This document shows positions 25,487 to 34,447 of a stretch of 64,000 bases of DNA, in pieces; position 1 is the first letter of the stretch; every line of letters starts with the position of its first letter. This stretch comes from Bog-756 sp963738545 (lineage in GTDB: Bacteria; Actinomycetota; Acidimicrobiia; Acidimicrobiales; RAAP-2). The DNA lies in the NCBI GenBank assembly GCA_963738545.1, contig CAVTXA010000009.1, forward strand, positions 124,001-188,000, read 5' to 3'. A program made the position numbers and the translations under genes. The notes under the pieces were generated by a model. It had not been told where the DNA came from and searched no databases. It saw only the letters and a program-made list of their open reading frames with translations.

Positions 25487-26620
25487 ATGCTGCTGGCGCT
25501 GAGCTCCGACCAGGAACTCTTCACGGAGACCACGGCCAAGCTGCTCGACGAGCTCGTCCCCGTGGGTGAGCTCCGCCGCCTGCGGGAGGACCCGGTCGGC
25601 TTTGACCACCAGTACTGGCGCCGGGGCGCCGAGCTGGGCTGGACCTCACTCCTGGTGGGGGTGAACCACGGCGGCGGCTCCATCGGGGAGCACGGCCTCG
25701 TCGACCTCGCCCTCGTCGCCTACGAGTTTGGGCGCCACGCCGCCCCGGGGCCCCTGGCCGTGGCCAATGTGGTGGCGGCCACCCTGTCGGACTCCGACCA
25801 TGACGCCGGGGTCATCGAGGGCCTGGTGGCCGGGACCACCCTCGCCACCTGGTGCCTGGCCGAGCCGGTTCCCCATGACCGGCTGGGGAGTATCGCCCTC
25901 GACATTGCTCGGGAGGGCGACGAGGTGGTGCTGAACGGCACCAAGCGCCCTGTCGAGTCGGCGGGTGTGGCCGACCACCTGTTGGTCACCGGGCGCACCG
26001 GGGAGGGACTGACCCAGGTCCTGGTGCCGGCGGGCACCGCCGGGGTCACCATCGCCCCCATGGAGACCGTCGACATGACCCGGCGGTTCTCCACGGTCAC
26101 CTTGGAAGACGTCCGGCTGTCCGCTGCATCCGTCGTAGGGAACGTCGGCTCAGCCGACGACCAGGTGGCCCGCCAGCTGGAGCGGGCCCTCGTGCTGACC
26201 TGTGCCGAGTCGGTCGGGGCCATGCAGGCCGCCTTCGACATGACCGTCGAGTGGGCCTTCGACCGGTACTCCTTCGGCCGGCCTCTTGCCTCCTACCAGG
26301 AGCTGAAGCACCGCTTCGCCGACATGAAGACGTGGCTGGAGGCCGGGCACGCCATCAGCGACTCGGCTACCCGGGCCGTGGCTGAGGGGTCGCCGAACGC
26401 AGCCGAGCTGGCGAGCACGGCCAAGGCGTTCATCGGCGACTACGGCAGCGAGCTCCTCCAGGACTGCGTGCAGATCCACGGCGGCATCGGCGTCACCTTC
26501 GAGCACGACCTCCACCTCTACCTGCGTCGCCACACCCTGGACCGGGCCCTCTACGGCACCCCGGCCGACCACCGGCAGCGCCTCTGCGACATCGTCGAGG
26601 AGCGGGAGCAGGTGGCATGA
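25487..26620 (+). CDS. Acyl-CoA dehydrogenase, subunit of a likely heteromeric pair
   Basis: 377 residues. It is short and divergent in the way typical of one half of actinobacterial alpha2-beta2 acyl-CoA dehydrogenases. It has the central FAD/substrate strands (LVPAGTAGVTIAPMETVDMTRR region, residues about 180-205), the helix FDMTVEWAFDRYSFGRPLASYQ, and the tail QIHGGIGVTFEHDLHLYLRR, where Gly stands in place of the C-terminal catalytic Glu of classical enzymes. It overlaps the next dehydrogenase gene (26617) by 4 bases, as paired subunits usually do. Its partner is interrupted by frameshifts, so the complex may be dead in this genome. Confidence 0.88.
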   Translation: MLLALSSDQELFTETTAKLLDELVPVGELRRLREDPVGFDHQYWRRGAELGWTSLLVGVNHGGGSIGEHGLVDLALVAYEFGRHAAPGPLAVANVVAATLSDSDHDAGVIEGLVAGTTLATWCLAEPVPHDRLGSIALDIAREGDEVVLNGTKRPVESAGVADHLLVTGRTGEGLTQVLVPAGTAGVTIAPMETVDMTRRFSTVTLEDVRLSAASVVGNVGSADDQVARQLERALVLTCAESVGAMQAAFDMTVEWAFDRYSFGRPLASYQELKHRFADMKTWLEAGHAISDSATRAVAEGSPNAAELASTAKAFIGDYGSELLQDCVQIHGGIGVTFEHDLHLYLRRHTLDRALYGTPADHRQRLCDIVEEREQVA

Positions 26621-27914
26621 GCAGGCCGGGCACCATCACCAGCACGGGAGAGGGTCCGGACCTCGAGGACCTCGAGAGCTTCCGGGCCCGGGCCCGGGCC
26701 TTCGTCCGGGCCAACCTGAAGCCGGCCGACCCCGACACCATGGTCGGCCCATTGCGCAACGAGCGCACCGACGAGGAGGAGTTGGAAGCGGTGGCCCGGG
26801 AGCGGGAGGTCCAGCGCCTCTTGTTCGACGCCGGACTCGCCGGCATCTGCTTCCCGAAGGAGTACGGCGGCCAGGGACTCACCCGCGACCACCAGCGCAG
26901 CCCTCAACCAGGAGCTGACCGGCTTCGAGTACCCGTCCCGGCTCCAGGCCCCCACCTTCTCACCCTGTGCCGCCGTCCTGTTGGACTTCGGCACCGAGGA
27001 GCAGAAGCAGGCCCACATCCCGGCCATCTTGAAGGGTGAGGAGATCTGGATGCAGTTCCTCTCCGAGCCCAGCGGCGGCTCGGACGTCGCCGCCGCGTTG
27101 ACCAGCGCCGTCCAAGACGGCGAGGAATGGGTGCTCAACGGCTCGAAGATCTGGACGACGGGGGCCTGGTGGTCGGACTGGGGCCTGTGCCTGGCCCGGA
27201 CCAACTGGGACGTCCCCAAGCACCGGGGCCTCACCGTGTTCATCCTGCCCATCCGCCAGCCCGGCCTCGACGTCCACCGCATCGAGATGCTCAACGGCTC
27301 CAAGGAGTTCTGCCAGGAGTTCCTGACCGACGTCCGGGTGCCCGACTCCGATCGGGTGGGGGACATCGACGACGGCTGGACGGTCGGGACCCGCTGGATG
27401 TTCCACGAGCGCATGCTGACCAACTCGCCGCTGGTCACCGTCCCGGCCGGGATGACCCACGGCGGCGGCGACAAGCCGGTCACCGCCGTGGCCCGGGACG
27501 CCGGACGCCTGGACGACCCCTACGTGCGGGACCTGGTGGGGGAGGCCCACATGCTCGAGGTGGTCGACCGCCACCTCCGACGCCGGGTGGGCGAGGGGAT
27601 CACCACCGGGGCCATGCCCGACCAGTCGGCGGCCATCGGCCGCCTGTTCACCGGGACCACCTCGGCCCGGGTCCGCAGCATCAACTTCGAGATCGCCGGG
27701 GCCGCCGGGGCGGCATGGACCGAGGACGACGGGGAGTTGGCTTTCGCCGGGCTCGGACTTCCTGATGCGCCAGGTGTCCTGCATCGGGGGCGGCACCACC
27801 GAGATGGCCCGCAACGTGATCAGCGAGCGGGTCCTCGGTATGCCCCGGGAGCGCTCCCAGGACCGGGACGTGGCCTTCCGGGACGTGCCCCGCAGCGCCA
27901 CCACCCGGTCGTGA
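26617..27914 (+). pseudogene. Acyl-CoA dehydrogenase, partner subunit, with two +1 frameshifts
   Basis: It starts at ATG 26617 in the overlap ATGA. The frame is normal up to KEYGGQGLTRDHQR, then breaks. An extra base at about 26899 must be skipped to recover ALNQELTGFEYPSRLQAPTF. The new frame runs through GSKIWTTGAWWSDWG and IEMLNGSKEFCQEF to AFAG. A second extra base at 27749-27752 must be skipped to read SDFLMRQVSCIGGGTTEMAR, ending at TGA 27912-27914. Corrected, the protein has 431 residues and all expected blocks. Both changes are +1, which suits insertion errors or a recent pseudogene. Its partner is the intact gene at 25487. Confidence 0.85.
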
Positions 27915-27982
27915 GTTGGGGCACGTCGCCTCCGGTGACCGTCGCCTGAACATCCGTCAACCACCAACCACGGGAGAGCGCC

Positions 27983-28453
27983 ATGTCCCCACCTAGGCCG
28001 ACCATGGGCCGCTGGTTCGAGGAGCTGAAGCCGGGGCTGGTCATCGACCACGCGGTGACGCGCACCATCACTGAGGCCGACAACACCCTCTTCTCGGTCC
28101 TGACCATGAACGCGCAGCCCCTCCACCTGGACGAATCGTTCGCCGCCACCACCGAGTTCGGCACCCGGCTGGTCAACAGCCTGTTCACCCTCTCGCTCCT
28201 CATCGGGCTGTCGGTCTACGAGACCACGCTGGGTACGACGGTGGCCAATCTGGGATTCGAGGAGATCGCCTTCCCGACCCCGGTCATCCCCGGTGACACG
28301 GTCCATGCCCAGACCGAGGTGGTCTCGTCGCGACCCTCAGCCTCCCGGCCCGGCCAGGGGATCGTGGTGTTCGAGCACCGGGCCTTCAACCAGAGGGACG
28401 AGCTGGTGGCCCGGTGCCGCCGTTCCGCCCTCATGTCCCGACGCCCGGCGTGA
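27983..28453 (+). CDS. MaoC-like hydratase (hot-dog fold)
   Basis: 156 residues from ATG 27983. It starts GRWFEELKPGLVIDHAVTRTITEADN, then TMNAQPLHLDESFAA near residues 40-55, the hot-dog helix with the active-site His of the MaoC family, and FPTPVIPGDTVHAQTEV in the second half. Sequence style is that of itaconyl-, mesaconyl- or methylmalyl-type CoA hydratases rather than the long peroxisomal type. It overlaps the following CoA-ester lyase by 4 bases (GTGA). A hydratase and a CitE-like lyase coupled this tightly suggest hydration of an unsaturated dicarboxyl-CoA followed by cleavage, as in itaconate or mesaconate breakdown. That assignment is inference. Confidence 0.87.
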   Translation: MSPPRPTMGRWFEELKPGLVIDHAVTRTITEADNTLFSVLTMNAQPLHLDESFAATTEFGTRLVNSLFTLSLLIGLSVYETTLGTTVANLGFEEIAFPTPVIPGDTVHAQTEVVSSRPSASRPGQGIVVFEHRAFNQRDELVARCRRSALMSRRPA

Positions 28454-29295
28454 GCGACCGCTGGCGGAGCGTCCTGTTCGTACCGGGCAACCGTCCGGAC
28501 CTGGCGGCCAAAGCCCCACGGTCCGAGCCCGACCTCGTCGTGCTCGACCTCGAGGACGCCGTGCCCGCGGCGGCCAAGGTCGACGCCCGTGGTCAGGTGG
28601 ACGAAGCCGTGTCCGTCCTCTCCGGGACCGTGTCCGTGGCCGTGCGGGTGAACCCTCCGGGCACGCCGTGGTTCCGCGATGACGCAGCCGCCCTGCCCGA
28701 GGGACTCGTGGCCGTGGTGGTACCCAAGCTCGACTCCCGGAGGACGGTGGACGAGGTGGCCGACGCCGTGGCCGGCCGTCCGGTGGTGGCCGGCATCGAG
28801 ACGGTGCGGGGTGTGGCCGATGCGCGAGAGGTGCTCGGTGCCCCGGTGGTGGCGTGCTACTTCGGCGCCGAGGACTACGTCGCCGACCTGGGCGGGGTGC
28901 GCACGGACACTAACGACGAGGTGGCCTCGGCCCGTGCCTGGGTGGCCATCGCCGCCCGCCTGGCCGGCGTGGCCGCCCTGGACATGGTCACGCTGTCGTT
29001 CGGCGACGAGGAGCGATTCCGTCGTGAGGCGGCCGGGGCCCGGGCCCTCGGTTACGCCGGCAAGCTGTGCATCCACCCCGCCCAGGTGCCCCTGGCCAAC
29101 GAGGCCTTCCGCCCCTCCAAGGACGACGTGGACTGGGCCCGAAGGCTGCTGGCTGCCTTCCACGCGGCCGGAGGGATGACCATCGGGTTCGAGGGGCTGA
29201 TGGTGGACGAGGTGGTCGCGGCGCGGGCGCGTGCCATCGTCGATGGAGCCGGCGCGGAGGGTGCCGGGGGCAATGGCTCCGGGGAGGGGCAGTGA
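28450..29295 (+). CDS. CoA-ester lyase (HpcH/HpaI, CitE-like), second copy
   Basis: 281 residues from GTG 28450. It opens WRSVLFVPGNRPDLAAKA and continues with DLVVLDLEDAVPAAAK (about residues 28-43), AGIETVRGV near 115, and YAGKLCIHPAQVPLANEAF in the C-terminal third. This is closer to the classical citramalyl/malyl-CoA lyase pattern than the 21686 copy, whose first strand lacks the LFVPG element. Magnesium-dependent cleavage of a hydroxy-dicarboxyl-CoA is expected. It is coupled by GTGA overlaps both to the MaoC gene before it and the acetoacetyl-CoA synthetase after it. Confidence 0.9.
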   Translation: MSDRWRSVLFVPGNRPDLAAKAPRSEPDLVVLDLEDAVPAAAKVDARGQVDEAVSVLSGTVSVAVRVNPPGTPWFRDDAAALPEGLVAVVVPKLDSRRTVDEVADAVAGRPVVAGIETVRGVADAREVLGAPVVACYFGAEDYVADLGGVRTDTNDEVASARAWVAIAARLAGVAALDMVTLSFGDEERFRREAAGARALGYAGKLCIHPAQVPLANEAFRPSKDDVDWARRLLAAFHAAGGMTIGFEGLMVDEVVAARARAIVDGAGAEGAGGNGSGEGQ

Positions 29296-31214
29296 CCGAC
29301 GCCCTCGAGGTGGTCTGGCGACCCCCGGCCGACGTGCGCCGGTCCACCGTGGTCGGCCGCTACCTCGACTGGCTGAGCCGGGAACGGGGTCTCGACTTCG
29401 AGTCGTACGCCGAATTGTGGCGGTGGTCGGTGGATCATCTCGACGCCTTCTGGTCATCGATCTGGTCGTTCTTCGACGTGCAGGCCTCAGCCCCCTACGA
29501 CGTCGTGCTCCGCCACCCCTCCATGCCCGGCACCGAGTGGTTCCCCGGGGCCCGCCTGAACTACGCCGAGCGGGCCTTGGCCGGTAGCGGGGCCGGTCTG
29601 GCCGTCATCGCCCGCTCCCAGTACCGGGAGGAGCGTCGCGTCACCTGGGACCAGCTCCGCGACCAGGTGGCCAGGTGCCGGGCCGGCCTCGCCCGGTTGG
29701 GCGTGGGACGGGGCGACCGGGTGGCCGCCTACCTGCCCAACGGCCCCGAAGCCCTGGTGGGCTTCTTGGCCACGGCCAGCCTGGGTGCGGTGTGGTCCTC
29801 GTGTCCACCCGAGTTCGGGGTGCGCAGCGTGACCGATCGGTTCGGGCAGCTCGACCCGGTGGTGCTCCTCGTGGTCCGCACGTACCAGTACGGGGCGAAG
29901 CAGATTGACCGTTCGGCCGAGGTGGCGGCCATCGTCGACGCGCTGCCCACGGTGCGCACGGTGGTGGATCTCGACACCGGATGGGACGACCTGCTCAGCG
30001 AGCCGGCCGAGCTCACCTTCGACGCCGTGCCCTTCGACCACCCGCTGTACGTGCTCTTCTCCTCGGGGACCACCGGCCTGCCCAAGGCCATCATCCATGC
30101 GCACGGCGGCATCCTCCTCGAACATCTCAAGTCCCTCGCCCTCCATCACGACCTCGGGCCCGGTGATCGATTCTTCTGGTTCTCGACGACCGGGTGGATG
30201 ATGTGGAACCTGCTGGTGTCGGGTCTCTGCGTGGGCGCGACCATCGTGCTGTTCGACGGTGATCCGGGGTGGCCGGACCGGGGGGCACTCTGGCGCCTGG
30301 CCGCCGAGACCGGCATCACCGTGTTCGGGGTCAGCGCCCCGTTCCTCCTGGCCTGTCGGAACGACGGCCTCGACCTTGCGACCTACGGCGATCTGTCGAG
30401 CGTGCGGTCGGTGGGTTCGACGGGTGCCCCGCTCCCCGCCGTCGGCTACCGGTGGGTGCACGAGCAGCTGCCGCACACCTGGCTGACCTCGGTGAGCGGC
30501 GGGACCGACGTGTGCACGGCCTTCGTCGGGGGCAGTCCGCTCCTCCCCGTGGTGGCCGGTGAGATCAGTGGTCGCTACCTGGGGGCGCGGGTCGAGGCCT
30601 ACGACGACACCGGTCGGTCGGTGGTGGGGGAGCAGGGGGAGTTGGTGGTCACCGCCCCCATGCCCTCCATGCCCACCGGCCTGTGGGGTGATCGGGACGG
30701 CAGACGACTGCGCGATGCCTACTTCGACCGGTTCCCCGGCGTGTGGTGCCACGGCGACTGGATCACTATCACCGACCGGGGGTCGTGCGTGATCACCGGA
30801 CGATCGGACGCCACGCTCAATCGGGGCGGCGTCCGCTTGGGCACGAGCGAGTTCTACGCCGTGGTCGAGGCCGTGCCCGGCATCGCCGACAGCCTGGTGG
30901 TCCACCTCGAGGACGCCGGGGGAGGGGTGGGGCGCCTCATGCTCTTCGTCCAGCTGGACGAAGGCAAGGTCCTCGACGCGGCCCTGATCGCCCGGATCAG
31001 GGCCGACCTGCGGTCGACCCTCTCGCCCCGCCATCTGCCCGATGACGTCCACGCCGTACCGGCCATACCCCGGACCCACTCGGGGAAGAAGCTGGAGGTT
31101 CCGGTGAAGCGCATCCTGGGCGGTGCGTCGGTGGCCGGAGTGGCCAGTGTCGGGTCCATGGCCGACCCGAGCGCCCTCGACCCCTTCGTCGAGATCAGCC
31201 GGCATCTCAGCTGA
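29292..31214 (+). CDS. Acetoacetyl-CoA synthetase
   Basis: 640 residues from GTG 29292, overlapping the upstream stop. It has the N-terminal cap of this ligase class (YLDWLSRERGLDFESYAELW, WFPGARLNYAERAL), then the AMP-binding P-loop FSSGTTGLPKAIIH near 256, FWFSTTGWMMWN, SVSGGTDVC, and the C-terminal hinge and lysine region TLNRGGVRLGTSEFY and HSGKKLEVPVKR. Known enzymes activate acetoacetate with ATP and CoA. It suggests that acetoacetate or a similar beta-keto acid is an end product of this operon or is recycled here. The thiolase at 34764 could then split acetoacetyl-CoA. Confidence 0.9.
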   Translation: MTDALEVVWRPPADVRRSTVVGRYLDWLSRERGLDFESYAELWRWSVDHLDAFWSSIWSFFDVQASAPYDVVLRHPSMPGTEWFPGARLNYAERALAGSGAGLAVIARSQYREERRVTWDQLRDQVARCRAGLARLGVGRGDRVAAYLPNGPEALVGFLATASLGAVWSSCPPEFGVRSVTDRFGQLDPVVLLVVRTYQYGAKQIDRSAEVAAIVDALPTVRTVVDLDTGWDDLLSEPAELTFDAVPFDHPLYVLFSSGTTGLPKAIIHAHGGILLEHLKSLALHHDLGPGDRFFWFSTTGWMMWNLLVSGLCVGATIVLFDGDPGWPDRGALWRLAAETGITVFGVSAPFLLACRNDGLDLATYGDLSSVRSVGSTGAPLPAVGYRWVHEQLPHTWLTSVSGGTDVCTAFVGGSPLLPVVAGEISGRYLGARVEAYDDTGRSVVGEQGELVVTAPMPSMPTGLWGDRDGRRLRDAYFDRFPGVWCHGDWITITDRGSCVITGRSDATLNRGGVRLGTSEFYAVVEAVPGIADSLVVHLEDAGGGVGRLMLFVQLDEGKVLDAALIARIRADLRSTLSPRHLPDDVHAVPAIPRTHSGKKLEVPVKRILGGASVAGVASVGSMADPSALDPFVEISRHLS

Positions 31215-31268
31215 CGAGCTGGGCCGGGGATGGCCGGAGCCCCATTCCGGACACAACTACTAGGGATT

Positions 31269-31312
31269 CCGACTATTGTCGGTCCGATGATGCCGTGACG
31301 GCGGTCGGCATC
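31269..31312. terminator. Two hairpins between convergent genes
   Basis: CCGAC-TATT-GTCGG (31269-31282) and GATGCCG-N10-CGGCATC (31289-31312) are perfect stems in the 247-base gap between the synthetase and the minus-strand dehydrogenase. Neither has a T tract. A bidirectional terminator is the simplest reading; nothing else is seen in this gap. Confidence 0.4.
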
Positions 31313-31461
31313 GTGGTCGTCGGGTCCCTTACCCCCCATGGGGAGCCGACCGTGCCAGTCGGGGCCGGTGCCACCGCCCCCCACGGTTCCCGTGTCCCGG
31401 CTGGCGCACCCCTCCGGTCTGGCGGGCGGTCGCATGGCCCAAGGGTCGGCGGCCCTCGGGT

Positions 31462-32331
31462 TCAGCGGTCGTAGGCGTAGAAGCCCTGGCCGCTCTTGCG
31501 GCCGAGGAGCCCTCCCTCGACCATCCGAGAGAGGAGGGGTGGCGGTGAGTAGAGGGCCTCTTTGAACTCCTCGTAGAGCGAGTGGGCGATGGCCTGGGTC
31601 GTGTCCAGGCCGATGAGGTCGGCCAGGCGCAGCGGCCCCATCGGGTGGGCGCAGCCCTCGACCATGGCCGTGTCGATGTGTTCGGCCGAAGCGAATCCCG
31701 ACTCGAGCATGCGGATGGCCGAGAGCAGGTAGGGGATGAGGAGGGCATTGACCACGAATCCGGCCCGGTCCGGCGAGGTCACCACGGTCTTGCCCAGCTG
31801 GTCGGTGGCGAACGTCGTGGCCCGTTCGGAGGTGTCCGTGCTGGTCAGCAGGGAGGTAATGATCTCCACCAGGGACAGGACGGGCACGGGATTGAAGAAG
31901 TGGAGGCCGATGACCTGCTCGGGCCTGCGGGTGGCCATGGCCAGTTTCATGATGGGGATGGACGAGGTGTTGGTGGTGAAGATGGCGCTCACGTCCTCGA
32001 CCACCTCGTCCAGTCGCCGTAGGACGGCGGTCTTGACATCCTCATCCTCGACGACGGCCTCGACCACCAGTTGCCGGTCGGCCAGGTCCTCAATGCGGGA
32101 GGTAAAGGTGATGCGCCCCAGGGCCTGCTTGGCCTCGAGCGGGTCGATCTTGCCCGAGGCGCCCGCCCGCTGGAGCGACCGCTCGATGCGGTCGCGTCCG
32201 CGCCCGAGGGCATCCTCGCCGGTCTCGCACACCACCACGTCGAGCCCCGATCGGGCCACCACCTCAGTGATACCCGAACCCATCAGTCCGCAGCCCACGA
32301 CGCCGACCCGCTCGATCACACTCGTACTCAC
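31462..32331 (-). CDS. 3-hydroxyacyl-CoA (3-hydroxybutyryl-CoA type) dehydrogenase
   Basis: 289 residues from GTG 32331. The NAD-binding motif GCGLMGSG sits at about residues 12-19. The catalytic His-Glu region reads GLHFFNPVPVLSLVEI near 142, and the second domain starts DRAGFVVNALLIPYLLSAIRMLESG. The tail GGLLGRKSGQGFYAY is typical of the single-function PaaH/FadB2 group. It oxidises a 3-hydroxyacyl-CoA to the keto form. A longer frame to 32367 exists but adds residues unlike the family. It diverges from the MarR gene, which probably controls it through the intergenic site at 32423-32456. Confidence 0.92.
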   Translation of the reverse strand: MSTSVIERVGVVGCGLMGSGITEVVARSGLDVVVCETGEDALGRGRDRIERSLQRAGASGKIDPLEAKQALGRITFTSRIEDLADRQLVVEAVVEDEDVKTAVLRRLDEVVEDVSAIFTTNTSSIPIMKLAMATRRPEQVIGLHFFNPVPVLSLVEIITSLLTSTDTSERATTFATDQLGKTVVTSPDRAGFVVNALLIPYLLSAIRMLESGFASAEHIDTAMVEGCAHPMGPLRLADLIGLDTTQAIAHSLYEEFKEALYSPPPLLSRMVEGGLLGRKSGQGFYAYDR

Positions 32332-32422
32332 GACAGTGGCGCTCCTTCGCTCGGCGACAGGGCGCACCGCCGTTCCTGGTGCCGTCCCCGGTGCGAATCA
32401 TAGGACATCAGAGTATTGGATC

Positions 32423-32456
32423 TCCGAATGATCGGATCCTGAGGTCACGGTACGAT
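32423..32456 (+). promoter_or_regulatory. MarR-type operator and leaderless -10
   Basis: TCCGA-ATGA-TCGGA (32423-32436) is an inverted repeat in the divergent gap. Downstream, TACGAT (32451-32456) lies 8 bases before the MarR ATG (32465), the spacing of leaderless actinobacterial messages. MarR proteins usually bind such sites to repress themselves and the divergent gene. Confidence 0.45.
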
Positions 32457-32464
32457 CTCACGGC

Positions 32465-32968
32465 ATGACCCGACCCCTGGGCTTCGACGTCATCGAGGAA
32501 GCGCACCGACAGTGGTCGGCCCGATGGCCGGAGGCGGCCGACGCCATGGCCATGGCCACGTCGGTCATGCGGGCCCAGCAGATGATCCTGAGCTCCGTCG
32601 ACGGTGCGCTCAAGCCCTTCGGTCTGACCTTCGCCCGCTACGAGGCCCTGGTCCTGCTGTCGTTCTCCCGGGCCGGGGAATTGCCTCTGGGCAAGATGGG
32701 CCAGCGCCTGATGATCCACCCCACCAGTGTCACCAACGTCATCGACCGCCTAGCCGAGGACCGACTGGTCGAACGGGTGCCCCACCCCGCTGACCGCCGC
32801 GCCACGCTGGCCCGGATCACGCCGGCGGGGCGCGCCCTGGCCGAACAGGCCAGCGAGGCGGTCAACCGGGTCTCATTCGGCCTGCAGGCGCTCACGCCCG
32901 AGGAGATGCACGATGTCGTCGGGACCGTCCGACACCTGCGCCTAGCCGCCCTCGACTTCGAAGTCTGA
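32465..32968 (+). CDS. MarR-family transcriptional regulator
   Basis: 167 residues. The winged helix is clear: FGLTFARYEALVLLSF, then LGKMGQRLMIHPTSVTNVIDRL as helix-turn-helix, and the wing LVERVPHPADRRATLARITPAGR. The N-terminal 25 residues (EEAHRQWSARWPEAADAM) form the dimerisation helix. These proteins respond to aromatic or acyl-CoA ligands. It diverges from the hydroxyacyl-CoA dehydrogenase and converges on an aldehyde dehydrogenase, leaving only 6 bases. The likely message is leaderless, as no ribosome site is seen before ATG 32465. The ligand is unknown. Confidence 0.9.
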   Translation: MTRPLGFDVIEEAHRQWSARWPEAADAMAMATSVMRAQQMILSSVDGALKPFGLTFARYEALVLLSFSRAGELPLGKMGQRLMIHPTSVTNVIDRLAEDRLVERVPHPADRRATLARITPAGRALAEQASEAVNRVSFGLQALTPEEMHDVVGTVRHLRLAALDFEV

Positions 32969-32974
32969 GCGGGT

Positions 32975-34447
32975 TCAGCCGGCCGGCCAGGCCAGGGACT
33001 TCACCTCGAGGTACTGGTCGAACCCGGCGATACCGTTCTGACGCCCGATGCCGCTGTCCTTGAAGCCACCGAAGGGGACGTCGGGGGCGTAGAAACCCCC
33101 ACCGTTCACACCCACCGTGCCGGTGCGCAACCGACCGGCCACGGCCATGGCCCGATCCAGCGAACTGGAGACGACCCCACCGCTCAGGCCGTACTTGCTG
33201 TCGTTGGCGATGCGCACCGCGTCGTCGTCGTCTTCGTAGGGGATGACCACCAGGACGGGCCCGAAGATCTCCTCCTGGGCGATGGTCATGGAGTTGTCGA
33301 CGTCGGTGAAGAGGGTGGGCTCCACGAACCAGCCCTGGGGCTGGTCGGCCGGCCGGCCCCCACCGAGGGCCAGCGTGGCTCCCTCCTCAACGCCCTTGTC
33401 GATGTAGCCGAGGACCCGGTTGCGCTGCTTTTCCGAAATGAGCGGGCCCATGAGGACGTCAGGGCGCTGGGGATCGCCGACGGGGATGCCACCCAGCATG
33501 GCCGTGAGCAGTTCGACGCCCTCGCCGTAGCGGGACCGGGGCAGCAGCATGCGGGTGGGGATGGCGCAGCCCTGCCCGGCGTGGGCGCACACGGCCAGGC
33601 CGGCCATCATGGCCGTCCCGAAGTCGGCGTCGTCGAGGACGACGGTGGCCGACTTCCCCCCGAGCTCGAGGAAGAGACGCTTGAGGGTGGCCGCCCCCTT
33701 CTCCATGATCCGCTTCCCGACCGCGGTCGAGCCGGTGAAGGAGATGAGGTCCACCTGAGGGGAGAGGGTCAGCTGCTCCCCGATCAGGTGGTCCGAGGAC
33801 GTCACCACATTGACCACCCCGGCGGGGATGTCGGTGTGCTCGGCCACGATGCGGCCGAGCAGCGTGGCGTTCCACGGTGTGTCCGGTGCCGCTTTCAGCA
33901 CCACCGTGTTCCCAGTGGCCAGGGCCTGGGCCAGCTTGGTAATGGACACCTCGAAGGGGAAGTTCCAGGGCACGATGGCTCCGACCACGCCGACAGGTTC
34001 TTTGACGATGCGGCGCGAGTTCAGGTTGCCGCGGAAGTCGATGGCGTCGGCCAGGTCCTCCTCCCAGACGAACTCGTCGATCAGCCGAGCCGGGTACGTG
34101 AGAGCCTCGAGCGGGGCGTCGAGCTGCGGCCCGAAGGTGAGCATGCGGGGGCAGCCCACTTCGAGGATGAGCTGTTCGCGCATCTCCTCGCGGTCGGCGG
34201 CCAGCGCTTGGTGCAGTTGCTCGAGGCAGTGACGGCGGAACGAACGATTGGTGGACCAGTCGGTCTCGTCAAAGGCCCGTCGGGCGGCGGCGATGGCCCG
34301 TCCCATGTCCTCGGGGGAGGCGTCGGCCACCCGACCGAGCTCCTCTTCGGTGGCCGGGTTCACGTTGGCGAACGTCTTGCCCCCGCTGGCCTCGACGAGC
34401 CTCCCGTCGATCAGCATCCTGGGCTCAGGGTTCACCTTCGTTGTCAT
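32975..34447 (-). CDS. Aldehyde dehydrogenase, second copy
   Basis: 490 residues from ATG 34447, with AGGAGG just upstream on the minus strand. It has VPWNFPFEVSITKLAQAL, the NAD loop GSTAVGKRIMEKG, LELGGKSATVVLDDADF, the catalytic cysteine in GQGCAIPTR, and QEEIFGPVLVVIPYEDDDDAV. The C-terminal IGRQNGIAGFDQYLEVKS is normal. It is a close structural match to 35967, more so than to 9914. It diverges from the thiolase at 34764, with a perfect palindrome between them. It probably oxidises an aldehyde produced from a primary alcohol of the substrate side chain, by inference. Confidence 0.93.
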   Translation of the reverse strand: MTTKVNPEPRMLIDGRLVEASGGKTFANVNPATEEELGRVADASPEDMGRAIAAARRAFDETDWSTNRSFRRHCLEQLHQALAADREEMREQLILEVGCPRMLTFGPQLDAPLEALTYPARLIDEFVWEEDLADAIDFRGNLNSRRIVKEPVGVVGAIVPWNFPFEVSITKLAQALATGNTVVLKAAPDTPWNATLLGRIVAEHTDIPAGVVNVVTSSDHLIGEQLTLSPQVDLISFTGSTAVGKRIMEKGAATLKRLFLELGGKSATVVLDDADFGTAMMAGLAVCAHAGQGCAIPTRMLLPRSRYGEGVELLTAMLGGIPVGDPQRPDVLMGPLISEKQRNRVLGYIDKGVEEGATLALGGGRPADQPQGWFVEPTLFTDVDNSMTIAQEEIFGPVLVVIPYEDDDDAVRIANDSKYGLSGGVVSSSLDRAMAVAGRLRTGTVGVNGGGFYAPDVPFGGFKDSGIGRQNGIAGFDQYLEVKSLAWPAG

